Made by a program: the position numbers and the translations under genes. Below, piece after piece: positions 51,601-61,094 of a stretch of 64,000 nt of DNA. Each line of letters begins with the position of its first letter. Position 1 is the first letter of the stretch. The stretch spans positions 1,240,001 through 1,304,000 of the forward strand of contig NC_064039.1 in NCBI RefSeq assembly GCF_932526225.1. The letters run 5' to 3'. The DNA comes from Nematostella vectensis. Taxonomy: Eukaryota > Cnidaria > Anthozoa > Actiniaria > Edwardsiidae. Below the pieces are notes generated by a model, which saw nothing but the letters and a program-made list of their open reading frames with translations, was not told the origin of the DNA and ran no database searches.

Positions 51601-54600
51601 CTCAGCTATTGTGATGTCTTTTGCCTCCGCTTGGAAGGGACTTCTCATAATCTCACTACCACCCCCAGTGGACATCCGATGCTCAGGCGAAGATATGGGG
51701 GAGGGGAGAGTGAGAAACGGAGACAGAGGGAGTGGCATGCGCAGGTATCTATCAGACTGGGGGAAAACAAACACAATTCAAACATTCTATAGAAAAGCCA
51801 AAAAACAAAAAAAGGCATGGGGAAGGGGAGAGTGAGGAACGGAGACAGAGGGAGTAGAGTACGGATGTATCTATCAGACTGGGGGAAAACAAACACAATT
51901 CAAACTCGAAAAGCCAGAAAACTAAGAACTCAAACAATCTGTTAAAAAGTCAAAACGCCAAAAAAATAAAACGTTCTATCAAAAAAGTCAAAACGCCAAA
52001 AAGTAAGCATTCTATGATAAAAGCCAAAACGCCAAAAACTTAAACATTCTAAGAAAAAAAGTCAAAACGCCAAAAAGTAAGCATCCTATGATAAAAGTAA
52101 ACGCCAAAAAATTGAACATTCTAAAAAAAAGTGAAAACGCCAAAGTTAGGACATTCTACAACAAAAACGCCAGGATTTATGTGAACAAACAACACCAACT
52201 TAATTTTTTCTTCGCTAAAGTTGCAAAGAAGTTTTTTTTTTCATTCAATTTGTCATTTCTTATGGACACCCAGTATGTTATTTCTTATGGACTCATTTGT
52301 AATTTAACCACACCCAGCATGTTATTTCTTATGTACACATTTGTAGTTTAACCAAACCCAGTATGTTATTTCTTATGGACACATCTGTAGTTTAACCACA
52401 ATCAGTATGTTATTTCTTATGGACACATTTGTAGTTTAACCACACCCAGTATGTTATTTCTTATGGACACATTTGCAGTTTAACCACACCCAGAATGTCA
52501 TTTCTTATGGACACATTTATAGTTTAACCACACCCAGTATGTCATTTCTTATGGACACATCTGTAGTTTAACCACACCCAGTATGTTATTTTTATGGACA
52601 CATTTGTAGTTTAACCACACCCAGTATGTTATTTCGTATGGACACATTTGTAGTTTAACCACACCCAGTATGTTATTTCTTATGGACACATTTGTAGTTT
52701 AACCACACCCAGTATGTTATTTCTTATGGACACATTTGTAGTTTAACCACACCCAGTATGTTATTTCTTATGGACACAGCTGTAGTTGAACTACACCCAG
52801 TATGTCATTTCTTATGTTATTTCCAATTTGCTGTTGACCACACAAAACATCATAATCCTTATAAATCGATTTTGCCAATCATCCATCCTGTCTTATCTTT
52901 TATTACATAATAAACAGAGGATTCATTAGGCCCAGGCAGACGGCGGAAGCGCCAGCTATTTTCCACCAAGCGCCTGCTACTGTTTTTTTAACTTGACTTA
53001 TGTTTTTTTTAACTTAAAAGATAAAATATCTTCCAACCCCTACTTATCAATCTTCACCGCCTACCCTGAAGGTTAATGAAAGCCCGGAATAAGTTTCATT
53101 GCCCAGGTTTGTTTGTTCCTTTTTGTTTAACTTGTTGCTCTTGTTGTTTTTTTTTATGTACCTTTGCTAAGGCTATCAGATGTTCATTCACAACACGGTC
53201 TTCACAGAAGTCGGGCAGATCAAACTCATAGTCAAGCAACAGAGGCAGTGTCAATACCTTATCACTGCAACAAACAAAACAAGAGAATTAAATTGCAAAA
53301 CATTCTTATGAAATATTTCATTCTTATAAAATTAATATTGATATGGGGAGAAATCTCAAATATAAGGGCAAATAGTTTAGTTGGAAATAAACTTATAGGG
53401 CTTTTTTGCAAGAAAAGTATAATACTTAAAACAATTAGAATATTAAATAAAAATTGTTTCCAGTAACTGACATTCAATGGGCCTATAGTCTTTTAGGTCA
53501 ATATCCCTGCTTATTGTAGATTCAATACTAACAGCCACGTAAAAGAGATTCAATCCACACTAATGGCAGACATAAAGCATGTTTGAGTAACTCACCTAAC
53601 GGGTTGGTCCATTTGTAGATCATCAGCAGATGGTTTTGTAAAAAGGTCTTTTACAGCCTTCATCATGTCTGTGGCCTCAACTTTGGAAAATAATTTGCAC
53701 TTGATGTAAAGTGATAATTTTAATAAGTGCTGTCTCCTCTCTTTATCTAAACTGTTTAAAAAATGTGCTAAAAAATTCATGAGAAATTGATAAGAATCAC
53801 AGGCACCCATTTGAATTTTTGTGGTAGAAAATACACTGTAAAATATAGTATGACGTTAGTCATGACATTGCTGTGAATATAGGTGCATATCTAGAAATTG
53901 TCATCTACACATTCCTCGCATGCCAAAAATTATTTTCTTAGTTGAATCAAACCTCTGCACCCTAGAAAAAAGGAGTGCAGTGGCAGAAGAGAGGACTTCT
54001 ATATGAAAAATATAAATAAAAAAAATAAAAAAATGTTGAGAAGTTTTGAATTATCTTGTTGGTAGTGATTCATGATAGTTCCTGAGTATCCTCCATGGCC
54101 ACACCTCTGTGCTATCTTATACATTGTACTATTGTGACCCCCTTCACACTCAGGGGTGGTGGAGGGGGACAAATGTTGGGGGGTGGGGTGGGTAGTGGCT
54201 TCAGGGGAAGTAGTGGTTGGTGGTTTCAGGGGGGAGGGTGGTTTCAAATTCTTAAGCGGTATTTATAAAAAAGTGGGGGATAACCTGGTTTCTATGCACA
54301 AGATTTTTTAAAAACTGTTCAACAAATTTGTTGTCAGTTGCATATGTACAGCTTGAAACTCGTTGGCCTAAAAACATTCTTATATAAAGAACCATCTGCT
54401 CAGAAAAGTGTGAGGGGGGCTTTCCTTCTGCCTCCCCTGTTCACACTCGTTCCTGAGTACCTCTCCATGGCCACACCTTTGTGCCATCTTACCCAGCACT
54501 ATTCTTGCTTGCTCTCTGTGTACACGAACAACGCCCACTAGCAAAGTTGAGGACAAACGCAGGGCGAATGGCAACTTGGGGTTTATAATCTCGTTGCTAG

Positions 54601-55022
54601 CAATGAAGAAAAACAAATTAGAAAGATGGAGGAATACACAATATTAACTTGATTTAATATTTTTATAATTACAGGTATTATCATTTGTTCTGTAACCCAC
54701 CATGCTTTAACGATGTTCACTTTGCGAAAATCTCTTGAGCTTAGGAACCGTCTGGAGCCGTCGTAATTCGCTGCAAGCCTGAATGAAAACAGAGTTTACG
54801 CACAACAAAATCGTTAAATGAAGATAGCAGCTAATCATACAAATAAACCCAGTATTCTCGTTATTTTTTTTTTGACAATCCTTGATGAGTGTAGTTCTAC
54901 CAAAAGTGGTAACAAGCAAAGGTATTTTATGGTAATAAGAATATTAAAATGGCCGGTGACCAGACTCACCATATGATTCCGAGCTTGCCTTTTCTTGTCA
55001 GAATTTGATGCGAATAGAACAT
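42675..55022 (-). CDS. REC8: REC8-like alpha-kleisin (meiotic cohesin subunit)
   Basis: Exons: 55022-54970, 54778-54701, 54596-54493, [one short exon not placed], 53835-53596, 53264-53162, 51756-51565, 51140-50888, 49054-49011, 48685-48521, 47101-47041, 45784-45648, 45261-45114, 45044-44973, 44876-44826, 43459-43378, 43203-43106 and 42757-42675. All placed junctions keep phase; about 655 aa plus the gap. The N-terminus is the kleisin SMC3-binding domain: MFYSHQILTRKGKLGIIWLA, then VNIVKACNEIINP and LLVGVVRVHREQARIVL. The middle is low-complexity with PRKRKLAIDHNIRLSSKEM. The C-terminal winged helix (SMC1-binding) is ISLDELLPFTTSRKVVARVF..LELTQSAPFADI. WLAAN..VNIVKAC resembles REC8 more than RAD21. 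It closes meiotic cohesin rings and is cut by separase; no cleavage site was assigned. Tandem duplications hit at least three of its splice junctions. Confidence 0.88.
42800..43150. repeat. 42-bp tandem copies of an exon end with its splice donor
   Basis: On the minus strand the end of the REC8-like penultimate exon (..TTCTACCACATGATGG|GTAAGG) is copied at least twice at 42-bp spacing, then more diverged (ACATGGTGG|GTAAGG). A longer duplication (about 117 bp, 42808-42925 versus 42925-43040) adds further copies of the outer part. The 42-bp copies stay open in the kleisin frame. Confidence 0.9.
43521..43558. repeat. Perfect 18-bp-arm hairpin
   Basis: TTTCGTTGCCAAGGTCTT is followed after TT by its exact complement AAGACCTTGGCAACGAAA. 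It lies in the REC8-like intron between exons 43459 and 44826, so it would form a stable hairpin in the pre-mRNA. Confidence 0.95.
43725..44530. repeat. Direct segmental repeat, copy 1 (partner 49600-50335)
   Basis: A stretch of about 700 bp (CCGTATGGCAGCATAAAGCT, GAACTGTACAACACAAAGGA, GGCATCGGGT..GGGGGTCTCAAAC) recurs in the same orientation at 49600-50335 in another intron of the same REC8-like gene. Identity is high at the left and falls to the right, with small indels. It is either a duplication or two insertions of one element; no terminal repeats were seen. Confidence 0.85.
46431..47010. mobile_element. TIR/foldback DNA element, intact copy
   Basis: The left end GGCCGATTTAGACGCTGCGA + TTTTTGCCTACAAC is mirrored at the right by GTTGTAGGCAAAAATCG + AAGCGTCTAAATCGGCC. 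No transposase is encoded, so it is non-autonomous. It ends only 31 bp from the REC8-like exon 47101-47041. A diverged copy is at 2103-2625. Confidence 0.88.
47420..48540. repeat. 40-bp minisatellite carrying exon end and splice donor, about 28 copies
   Basis: On the minus strand each unit contains TTTCCAAGGACAAG|GTAGGT, the 3' end of the REC8-like exon 48685-48521 with its donor, plus TCACGTGTGTGG intron sequence. The real exon end is the first, best-matching unit. Some units lose the GT (AAGGAAGG) or weaken it (GTAGAT). Nearly every unit has a CACGTG E-box core. Confidence 0.96.
49195..49325. repeat. Dispersed GC-rich short element, copy 1
   Basis: The pattern CAATATTTCGAGGTCTGCTACGCC..GG, preceded by CCCCAAATAATTTCTTAAT, is matched at 62704-62875 (CAATATTTCGAAGCCTGCTA). 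Ends containing GTAGCAGG / CCTGCTAC are mutually inverted, as in a MITE. Confidence 0.6.
49600..50335. repeat. Direct segmental repeat, copy 2 (partner 43725-44530)
   Basis: Matches copy 1 including CGCGCATTAATGGGGAGGCA and TCGGTTACGCCACGCACAGC. Its left part holds a T-arm-like motif on minus (GGTTCGATTC), so a tRNA-related origin is possible, but no full tRNA fold was found. Confidence 0.85.
50441..50830. repeat. 51-bp tandem repeat, about 7.5 copies
   Basis: The unit ATTCTGTTGATCTAGTGATC + CGGTGAGTGATGTGC + TTGATCGGTAATTATA repeats in a REC8-like intron, ending about 60 bp from the donor of exon 51140-50888. Confidence 0.95.
51698..51920. repeat. 122-bp tandem duplication spanning a REC8 acceptor
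   Basis: GTATCTATCAGACTGGGGGA with the following AAACAAACACAATTCAAAC occurs twice, as does the preceding GAGAGTGAG..ACGGAGACAGAGG block. On the minus strand this duplicates the polypyrimidine tract, the CAG acceptor (51756) and about 60 bp of exon start. The right-hand copy forms a decoy acceptor upstream. Confidence 0.88.
51940..52165. repeat. Irregular A-rich tandem repeat
   Basis: Copies of AAAACGCCAAAAAGTAAGCA + TTCTATGATAAAAG with variable A-run lengths, in a REC8-like intron, directly beyond the 122-bp duplication. Confidence 0.8.
52245..52815. repeat. 44-bp minisatellite, about 13 copies
   Basis: The unit TATGTTATTTCTTATGGACA + CATTTGTAGTTTAACCACAC + CCAG repeats with few changes in a REC8-like intron. 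Confidence 0.96.
52919..53087. repeat. Dispersed repeat of about 165 bp, copy 2
   Basis: Same family as 25945-26115: ATTCATTAGGCCCAGGCAG start, GGCGGAAGCGCC palindrome and GGTTAATGAAAGCCC end. It lies about 75 bp from the donor of REC8-like exon 53264-53162. Confidence 0.75.
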
Positions 55023-55364
55023 TTTCAAGAAGGTTGAATGACCTGAAAAAAAAAACGTTTCATTGATTACCCATTCAAGTCAGTTGCGTTATAGCTTTTT
55101 TTCTCTGAAAGACTTTCCAACAGACTTCTAGCGCAACAAACCAGTAGCTAGGACTTCTTTTGAAAAAACGATCCTCTTTGTGTCTCATGATGTCTAAAAG
55201 ATTTAACATTACAAGTAGTCAAGATCAGCTTATGCCATAATTACTATTGCTGCAAGTATGGGGATTTGTTTTTTCATTTTTCATTTCTTTGAAGAAGAAA
55301 CTGGTTACGAAAAAGCAGAACTCAAGATAGGCGACTGCAATTTCTCAATCTTCATTCACTTACC

Positions 55365-55620
55365 ATTCAAAAGGTTTAAAGAAGACGTCAACAAGAGCAG
55401 TGTACAGATGTATTTGTGGGCTTTCTAGAATTCTCTTGGATTTCCTACACGTATGAGTACGAGTAAGAAAATAGGAGAAATCATTCCGTAATTTTGTGAA
55501 TCGAGGGTCTGTCAGCTCGATCAAACCTTCCACAACCTTTTCGAATCGGTTAGTCTGCCCACGATTGACCAATCACATCGCACGTCAATGACGTCACGAG
55601 ATTTTTTGGCGGGAACAATT
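55365..55620 (-). promoter_or_regulatory. REC8-like promoter and 5' UTR exon
   Basis: A donor at 55364 (GAATG|GTAAGTG) and an acceptor at about 55045 place a non-coding first exon upstream of the ATG at 55022. Just upstream lie CCAAT (55569-55573), a perfect CRE TGACGTCA (55589-55596) and an E2F-type site TTTGGCGGGAA (55607-55615 core). The leader has a short upstream ATG ORF beginning ATGATTTCTCC. Motif matches are seen; their use is inference. Confidence 0.7.
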
Positions 55621-55688
55621 TTAATCACGGTTGCGTGTTTTTGGGGCTATTATAATGCATACGGCTTCAAAGCAAATAAAATAGAATT

Positions 55689-56393
55689 ATTAGAACGATT
55701 TCACGTAACCGCTTTTTACAGTAAACTAACATGTTAATGAGGCACACTAGCGGCATATGCGAAACATCTTAAACAAGCATTGGCAGCTCCACAGCCGTTA
55801 ACATCTACCTCAAAGCCCAATATATGTCGGCGCACAGTCGGAGATAGTGAGGCAACAAATGCGTTATGCGAACAAGCAGACGCCTGCACAAAGAAAAGTC
55901 GAGTACAAATTAACCACAGCATTCGCAGGATTCACCTCTGAGAGCGAAAATGAATCGGAACCAAAATCCAAGAAAAAAAAGACGGGCGAGTGAAGCACAA
56001 GAAGCTCACACAGCTTTGTGTTCAAAGGCCATGGAAACTCTGGTAAAGTGAACGATCTCATAAATAAGGTTGAGAAGCAGTTGGACAAGTAGTTCACACA
56101 AGTTAGGATCTCTGACTCTCTCAATTGTTTTGTTTGCGTAAATTTCTATGGACGGGAAAATAAAATTGCCTAGAATGGACTACAACCACTTTTTTACGGT
56201 TGATCCAATTTGATGTATCACCGCTTCAACATTTTCACCGGGTAATGTTTGAGAAAAAAAGAGAACAAATAAAATATTTGTTTTTTGTCAATACTCTCCC
56301 AAGGGTAAACCGACCGCGCGTGTGCCTCATTAACATGTTAGTTTTCTCATTAGCAAGTTAAAAGCGGTTATGTGAAATCGTTCTAATGAATGG
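55689..56393. mobile_element. DNA transposon relic with long TIRs
   Basis: TTAGAACGATTTCACGTAAC + CGCTTTTTACAG..ACTAACATGTTAATGAGGCA at the left is mirrored at 56325-56393. The interior of about 570 bp has broken frames with a lysine-rich stretch (EPKSKKKK) on plus, but no intact transposase. It sits immediately upstream of the REC8-like promoter motifs. Confidence 0.85.
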
Positions 56394-56630
56394 ATGCATA
56401 AAAACATCTAAGAAAGCGCAATGAGAATATCTCAAATATTTACGTGCTCGTATGAGAGCACCCCCAGGGACGTGCACTTATGAACACAGCAACATTCCAA
56501 GTCATTCAAAGTCATTTGGACAGCGCCTCGATCGTTTATGGCGCCTTCCAGCTTTCTAGGACTGAGTTCTCGGCACTAAGCAGCAGTGAAGACAATTGAA
56601 CTTACCCAGGCTGTATCATTATGGCCTCTC

Positions 56631-57502
56631 TCCAAGCTTTCCAATAGTGCTTTGAGGTCCCCACTTTTAATCCCTCGTCGTTGTGCTGAAGCCAGCAAAA
56701 GTTGATGGCTGCTTATATTTTTCATTGAAAATACAGCTATGAGCATATTAGGAGAGTGTCTCAGGACATCATGAAGTCTTTTGGGGCATAATTGAGTGCT
56801 TTGCTTATGGATATTTGCAAGTAAAGGTGGATTCATGATGATTTTTTTTGTTTGGCTTTGCCTGGATGAGAAAATAATTTTCTAATGAATCGCCACAGCT
56901 CTCCTAAATGCTGTCTTTTCTGAAACCAAATTGATTGCAAAATTGTTTACACTGCTATTCTGGGTCTGTATGACCTGGAATTGATTTGTTTGGCTTCGGG
57001 GTGAAAAGACTTATAAAAAACATCTGACTTTGGGGAGAGGAGTATTGACTGGCCCTCCCCTCGTGAATTTTTCCCTGGATCTCCCAAAATGCTTTTCAAT
57101 CCGTAAAGGCATCTTCGTGGTTTTACAAGCCTTCAAGGAGTGGACATTGTGTTTTGAGGCCATGGAAATGAACCTGGAGGATCAGAATAAAGGTATCTAT
57201 TTTTGTCTAGAGCTGTGTTTGCTGATCTCTCTCCCTTGTGTGGTATTTTGAGCGTTTTATTGAGAGGGGTGATCCTGCTTTTATTTCCTTGTTCGATTTG
57301 AAATTTGTCAAAGAACCTGTGCTATTATTTGGCTTAAGAGGAGTTGCCAACACCTTGGTTGGATGCATATCTTCAAGACCATTTATCCCTTAGACTGATG
57401 CCTGAGATCTTCATCTTGTTGTGTTTATTTTGCATTTATGATTTTTTGGGGTTGTGGGTACTTCCCAAAGCCGGTACAGGCCGGTTGAGGGGTCAATGTG
57501 TT
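56631..57502. mobile_element. TTAA-type transposon relic, copy 3
   Basis: Same orientation as 7172-8065. The right end GGCCGGTTGAGGGGTCAATG + TGTTA is retained; the left end is lost near 56631. It contains the internal block (GTGCTATTATTTGGCTTAAG) missing from copy 1. Confidence 0.75.
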
Positions 57503-57682
57503 ATGGTATAATCAAATGAAATGTCAATTTGCAGATAATAGATTTGCCAAGGTTTTTTATTCAAAGCTGAGGCGCAAATCATCCTGTCTGTAAATTTTAT
57601 CATTTTATCTTAAAGTTACGTGGAAATAAATTATTTTTTCATCATATCCTACCTGATTTCATCTTCCCCTAATAATTTCCTG

Positions 57683-57991
57683 TCAGTTTGATGGGGTGGA
57701 ATTTGGAGAGCGGATCGCAGCTTCACTTTCACCTCTTCCAACAATGGACAGGCAAACGTAGAACTTGTTAAAAGATTTGACAGTTGGAGCTACTCTACAA
57801 AGGGCATCCAAAAATGCGCGCCATGGATCTCTGGAGCAAATCTGACTACGGCCAGGTGGCCTGAAAAGGGATGGGGCAGTATCACAGGTACTAAATATTG
57901 TGAACGATCGTGCGTATTGGAAGACGTTTTCACCCTCGAATGTCGCATTCACTCTTTGAGCCAAAAAGAAGTGAGATATCAACAATGGCAT
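57683..57991 (-). CDS. Unrecognised 102-codon ORF
   Basis: An ATG-initiated frame of 102 codons with ordinary composition (FEGENVFQYARSFTIFSTCD; DPWRAFLDALCRVAPTVKSF) and a stop at 57683. I recognise no domain, and there is no signal peptide or clear splice context. It lies between a transposon relic and the fibrinogen-related gene, so a decayed mobile-element fragment is as likely as a gene. Confidence 0.22.
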   Translation of the reverse strand: MPLLISHFFLAQRVNATFEGENVFQYARSFTIFSTCDTAPSLFRPPGRSQICSRDPWRAFLDALCRVAPTVKSFNKFYVCLSIVGRGESEAAIRSPNSTPSN

Positions 57992-60879
57992 ATTCTTCGA
58001 ATGTTTTTGGCTCGAGATGATCTAATAATCAGTAGCGATTCATAAAATTGATACCCCGATAATAAAATATATCGATTGGCCTTCAAACTATCTATATTTA
58101 GAACAGTGGCATAAGGGCTTTTCAATCTCAGCTTTCTGGACCATTCCTAAAAGAACGTTTTGCTCTAGTTTAACGTCACTTCAACGTGGTCAACAGGAAA
58201 TAAAAATGCTTATAAGCCCGCTCCCTGGATAAGCTCTTTGACATTGCACCCTTTACACATCTGGTACTGGATGAGAGAGGGTGACTTCCGTATGCCCCGC
58301 TCCTGCATGGAAGTTCAGATGAGAGGCCTGCAATCCATACCAGCAGCAAGTAAGCACTGCAATCACCGATCCTTGCAAAAAGTAAACACTATTGACATCA
58401 ATCCCTGCAACAATGAAGCATTTGATCAGTGCTGGATCAAGGGGTTGGGGTCTTCCTTTTAATTGATATTTTAGGAAAATTGTATGAGAGTTAAAATCTC
58501 CCGCTGTTTGCTTCATTTATTGCCCACCCCCTTCCATCACATCATTCCTCCCCCCCTAACTCTGATGTTGTTTATTCCAGACGGCGTCTACTCTATCAAA
58601 CCCTCTAAGGGAAGTGCAGTCAAAACTTACTGTGACCTGACATCTCAGGGCGGGGGCTGGACACTAGTCGTCACCAGTAAAACGCATTCCGGTTGGACCA
58701 CGGCCAACGTAAAACAAAGGAATCCCGAAAAACCTTCCCTTGACGCTGACTACTCCATTCTAGGTTTCGCGGACTTAATCAAGGATTTTGATGCATTACA
58801 GGTTTGTGTCGTCTAGGATTTACTAAAATGTTTAGATCTCCTAACATTGTTCAATGTTTATACCGGAATTCATTAATCGACTCAAACGGAAGTCGTCTCT
58901 TTGCCCAGGACTACTTCCAGTACAAGATCGGGGCCGGTGGCAGAAATCAACACGGTGGAATCTGGAACGCCCCCCTCTCGTACTCATTCGTTTCAACAGA
59001 TAAAGAACAAACCTTACATTCTTTCATCACCTCCCCACGAATAGCAGGCTAAACAAGCTAATGCCACGCCTATATTTGTCGCCTCATAACCTTCTAACAA
59101 GCGCTGAAAACATCACAGACCCTTCAGGATCTCTCATATACAACGCAGACGACAGCAACTCTGCCGTCTACCTCCCACTTGTTAATCCTTACCCGAACGT
59201 GGTCCGTTACTGGATGAAAGGGGTCAAGGTGTACTGCAAATACTTATTATAGCTCAGCTATAGTATCGAGGGCAAAATTACGCTTGGCAGAATACAGATT
59301 TGTATCGTAAAATCGAGAATATCGCTGTATCAATATCGTAAGATCGAGGTAATTACTTATACATTTTACTGTATTCCCGCCGGGAGAAAGGAGGTTATAG
59401 TAAAATCCAGTATCCTAAAATCCAGGTTCCACTGTATAAGGTTTGTTGAAGATACCAGAAATTTTGATGTATATTATACGATGGGTTGAAAAAGCTTGCC
59501 TTTGCTTTTCTAGTGGAAAATCGTGTAATGAAATCAAGCTCCACGGTGTGCGAAAAGGGCGTTCTTACGAGATGGGTACTACATGGCCACCTTACTGGGC
59601 CACGCCCAGTACCTCCCTGTCTACTGCGACATGACGTCAGAGCCTGGTGCCTACACCCTCCTCGTCACCAGTCGACATAATCAATGGACGCGTCAGTAGG
59701 TACCTGCGAGGTATTGTGGGACTTTTTTGTGCTATCTTTTTACCCCGCTTTTCGCTCATGACGTCACCGTGAAACTTGTGTGTGCTCACAGCCTCGCCAT
59801 CGTGAAAAAGCTGATATCCTTGATTCGTCCACTTTGGGAATCGCACTTTATGAATATCCGAGTTGAGTTTTGTCATACACAGTAACGAGATGAGACCGTC
59901 TTTAAGCGATGATTACTCCATCCTTAAATATGCGGACATGATTCGCGACCTTGGTAATAACGCTACGTTCAAGTACAAGCTTGATGCTAATCAAAGAGGG
60001 CACTGGGGCGGGGTCTGGATCGCCCCTCGCAATAACAAGTAGGTTTTTTTAATATGTTTAAATTAGATGATTGTGTAGTGACAAGGTGTCAGGCGATTAC
60101 TTTATTTAAGCAGCTCATGTTTTTGACGAAGAAACCCGGGTAGACCTTTTGTTTTGTGTACTGACAGCAGCTCACATCCTTTTCAATCGGTGCTTGATGG
60201 CAATAGGGTGTAAATTTCCGCGGTTTTACCCTGTGTCCAGCAAGTGAAGTCGGGCTTCACGCAAGACTTACCGTGAGGTACAATTAACAAATTTACCATA
60301 GTTTTCCGTGGTATCTACTCTTATACACCACGATATATTCGTCACCTCATGGTCAAAATGTTGTGGAGTAACAAGGCGCGTAAGGCCGAGTGATTCCGGT
60401 GTTAGCAGCGCGCGCAGATAAACGAAAATTGATAACTTTAGCTTCAAACCCCAGCAGTCTTAGTTACTTTTAGTGTTCTTTTGTAAGGATGGAAAATATA
60501 TTTACTATATTTCAATCAAGGTTTTTCGTCTCATTCGCTTCAAGTGAACCTGCAAGGATTGTGTGAAGTTTTTCATGCCAGTGGCGAGAGGTTGGAAGAG
60601 GTTAGGGTTTATGGAATATTTTGATAACCTTTTGCGATATGTTCCCATGATATGTTCCTTATCATTTCAGTTTCATGGGAACAAGTCCAAGTCTGGAAAA
60701 TGTGAGACTGCTCCAGCGTTTTGATAAATGGGAAACGAACTCGCAGAAAAGAATCCCTGACCGGATGCCGTGGTTTTACGATAGCGATGTGTAGCGATCA
60801 GGTGAGTAATATAGAGGGGATGACTAGTTATCAGGCGCGTACACAGGAGGGTGGGCAGGGTACGTGTGCACCCCCTCCC

Positions 60880-61094
60880 CTTTGTCTGAAATGGCGTGGC
60901 ACCATCTATTTCATGGTGCGTGGAGGTCTGTCAGCTGGAGATATTGAGTGACACGTTGTGGCATGATGTTTTGTAACACTAAACGTCATCTATTTTCTTA
61001 TTTTCAAAAGGTGATGGTGGTCTGTCAACGTTAAGATATTGCGCGACATGTGACGTCATGTGCAGTAACACTGCAATGCATCTATTTTCCTCAG
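60880..61094 (+). repeat. Degenerate about 100-bp repeats around a TSP1 exon acceptor
   Basis: GGAGGTCTGTCAGCTGGAGATATTG (60926), GGTGGTCTGTCAACGTTAAGATATTG (61015) and the true exon start GGCGGTCTATCTGAGTGG are each preceded by CATCTATTTTC-type sequence, giving diverged copies of the acceptor region. Confidence 0.55.

Noticed and set aside
54707-54919. Minus ORF ending LKRFSQSEHR as a small gene
   Set aside because: The same exon in the neighbouring frame gives LAANYDGSRRFLSSRDF, the kleisin N-domain, in phase with both neighbours.
55364-55576. Seventy-codon minus frame that looked like a first coding exon (RFEKVVEGLIELTDPRF)
   Set aside because: It has no in-frame ATG, and its donor leads to the exon whose kleisin start MFYSHQ is in a different frame. 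It is best read as 5' UTR of the REC8-like gene.
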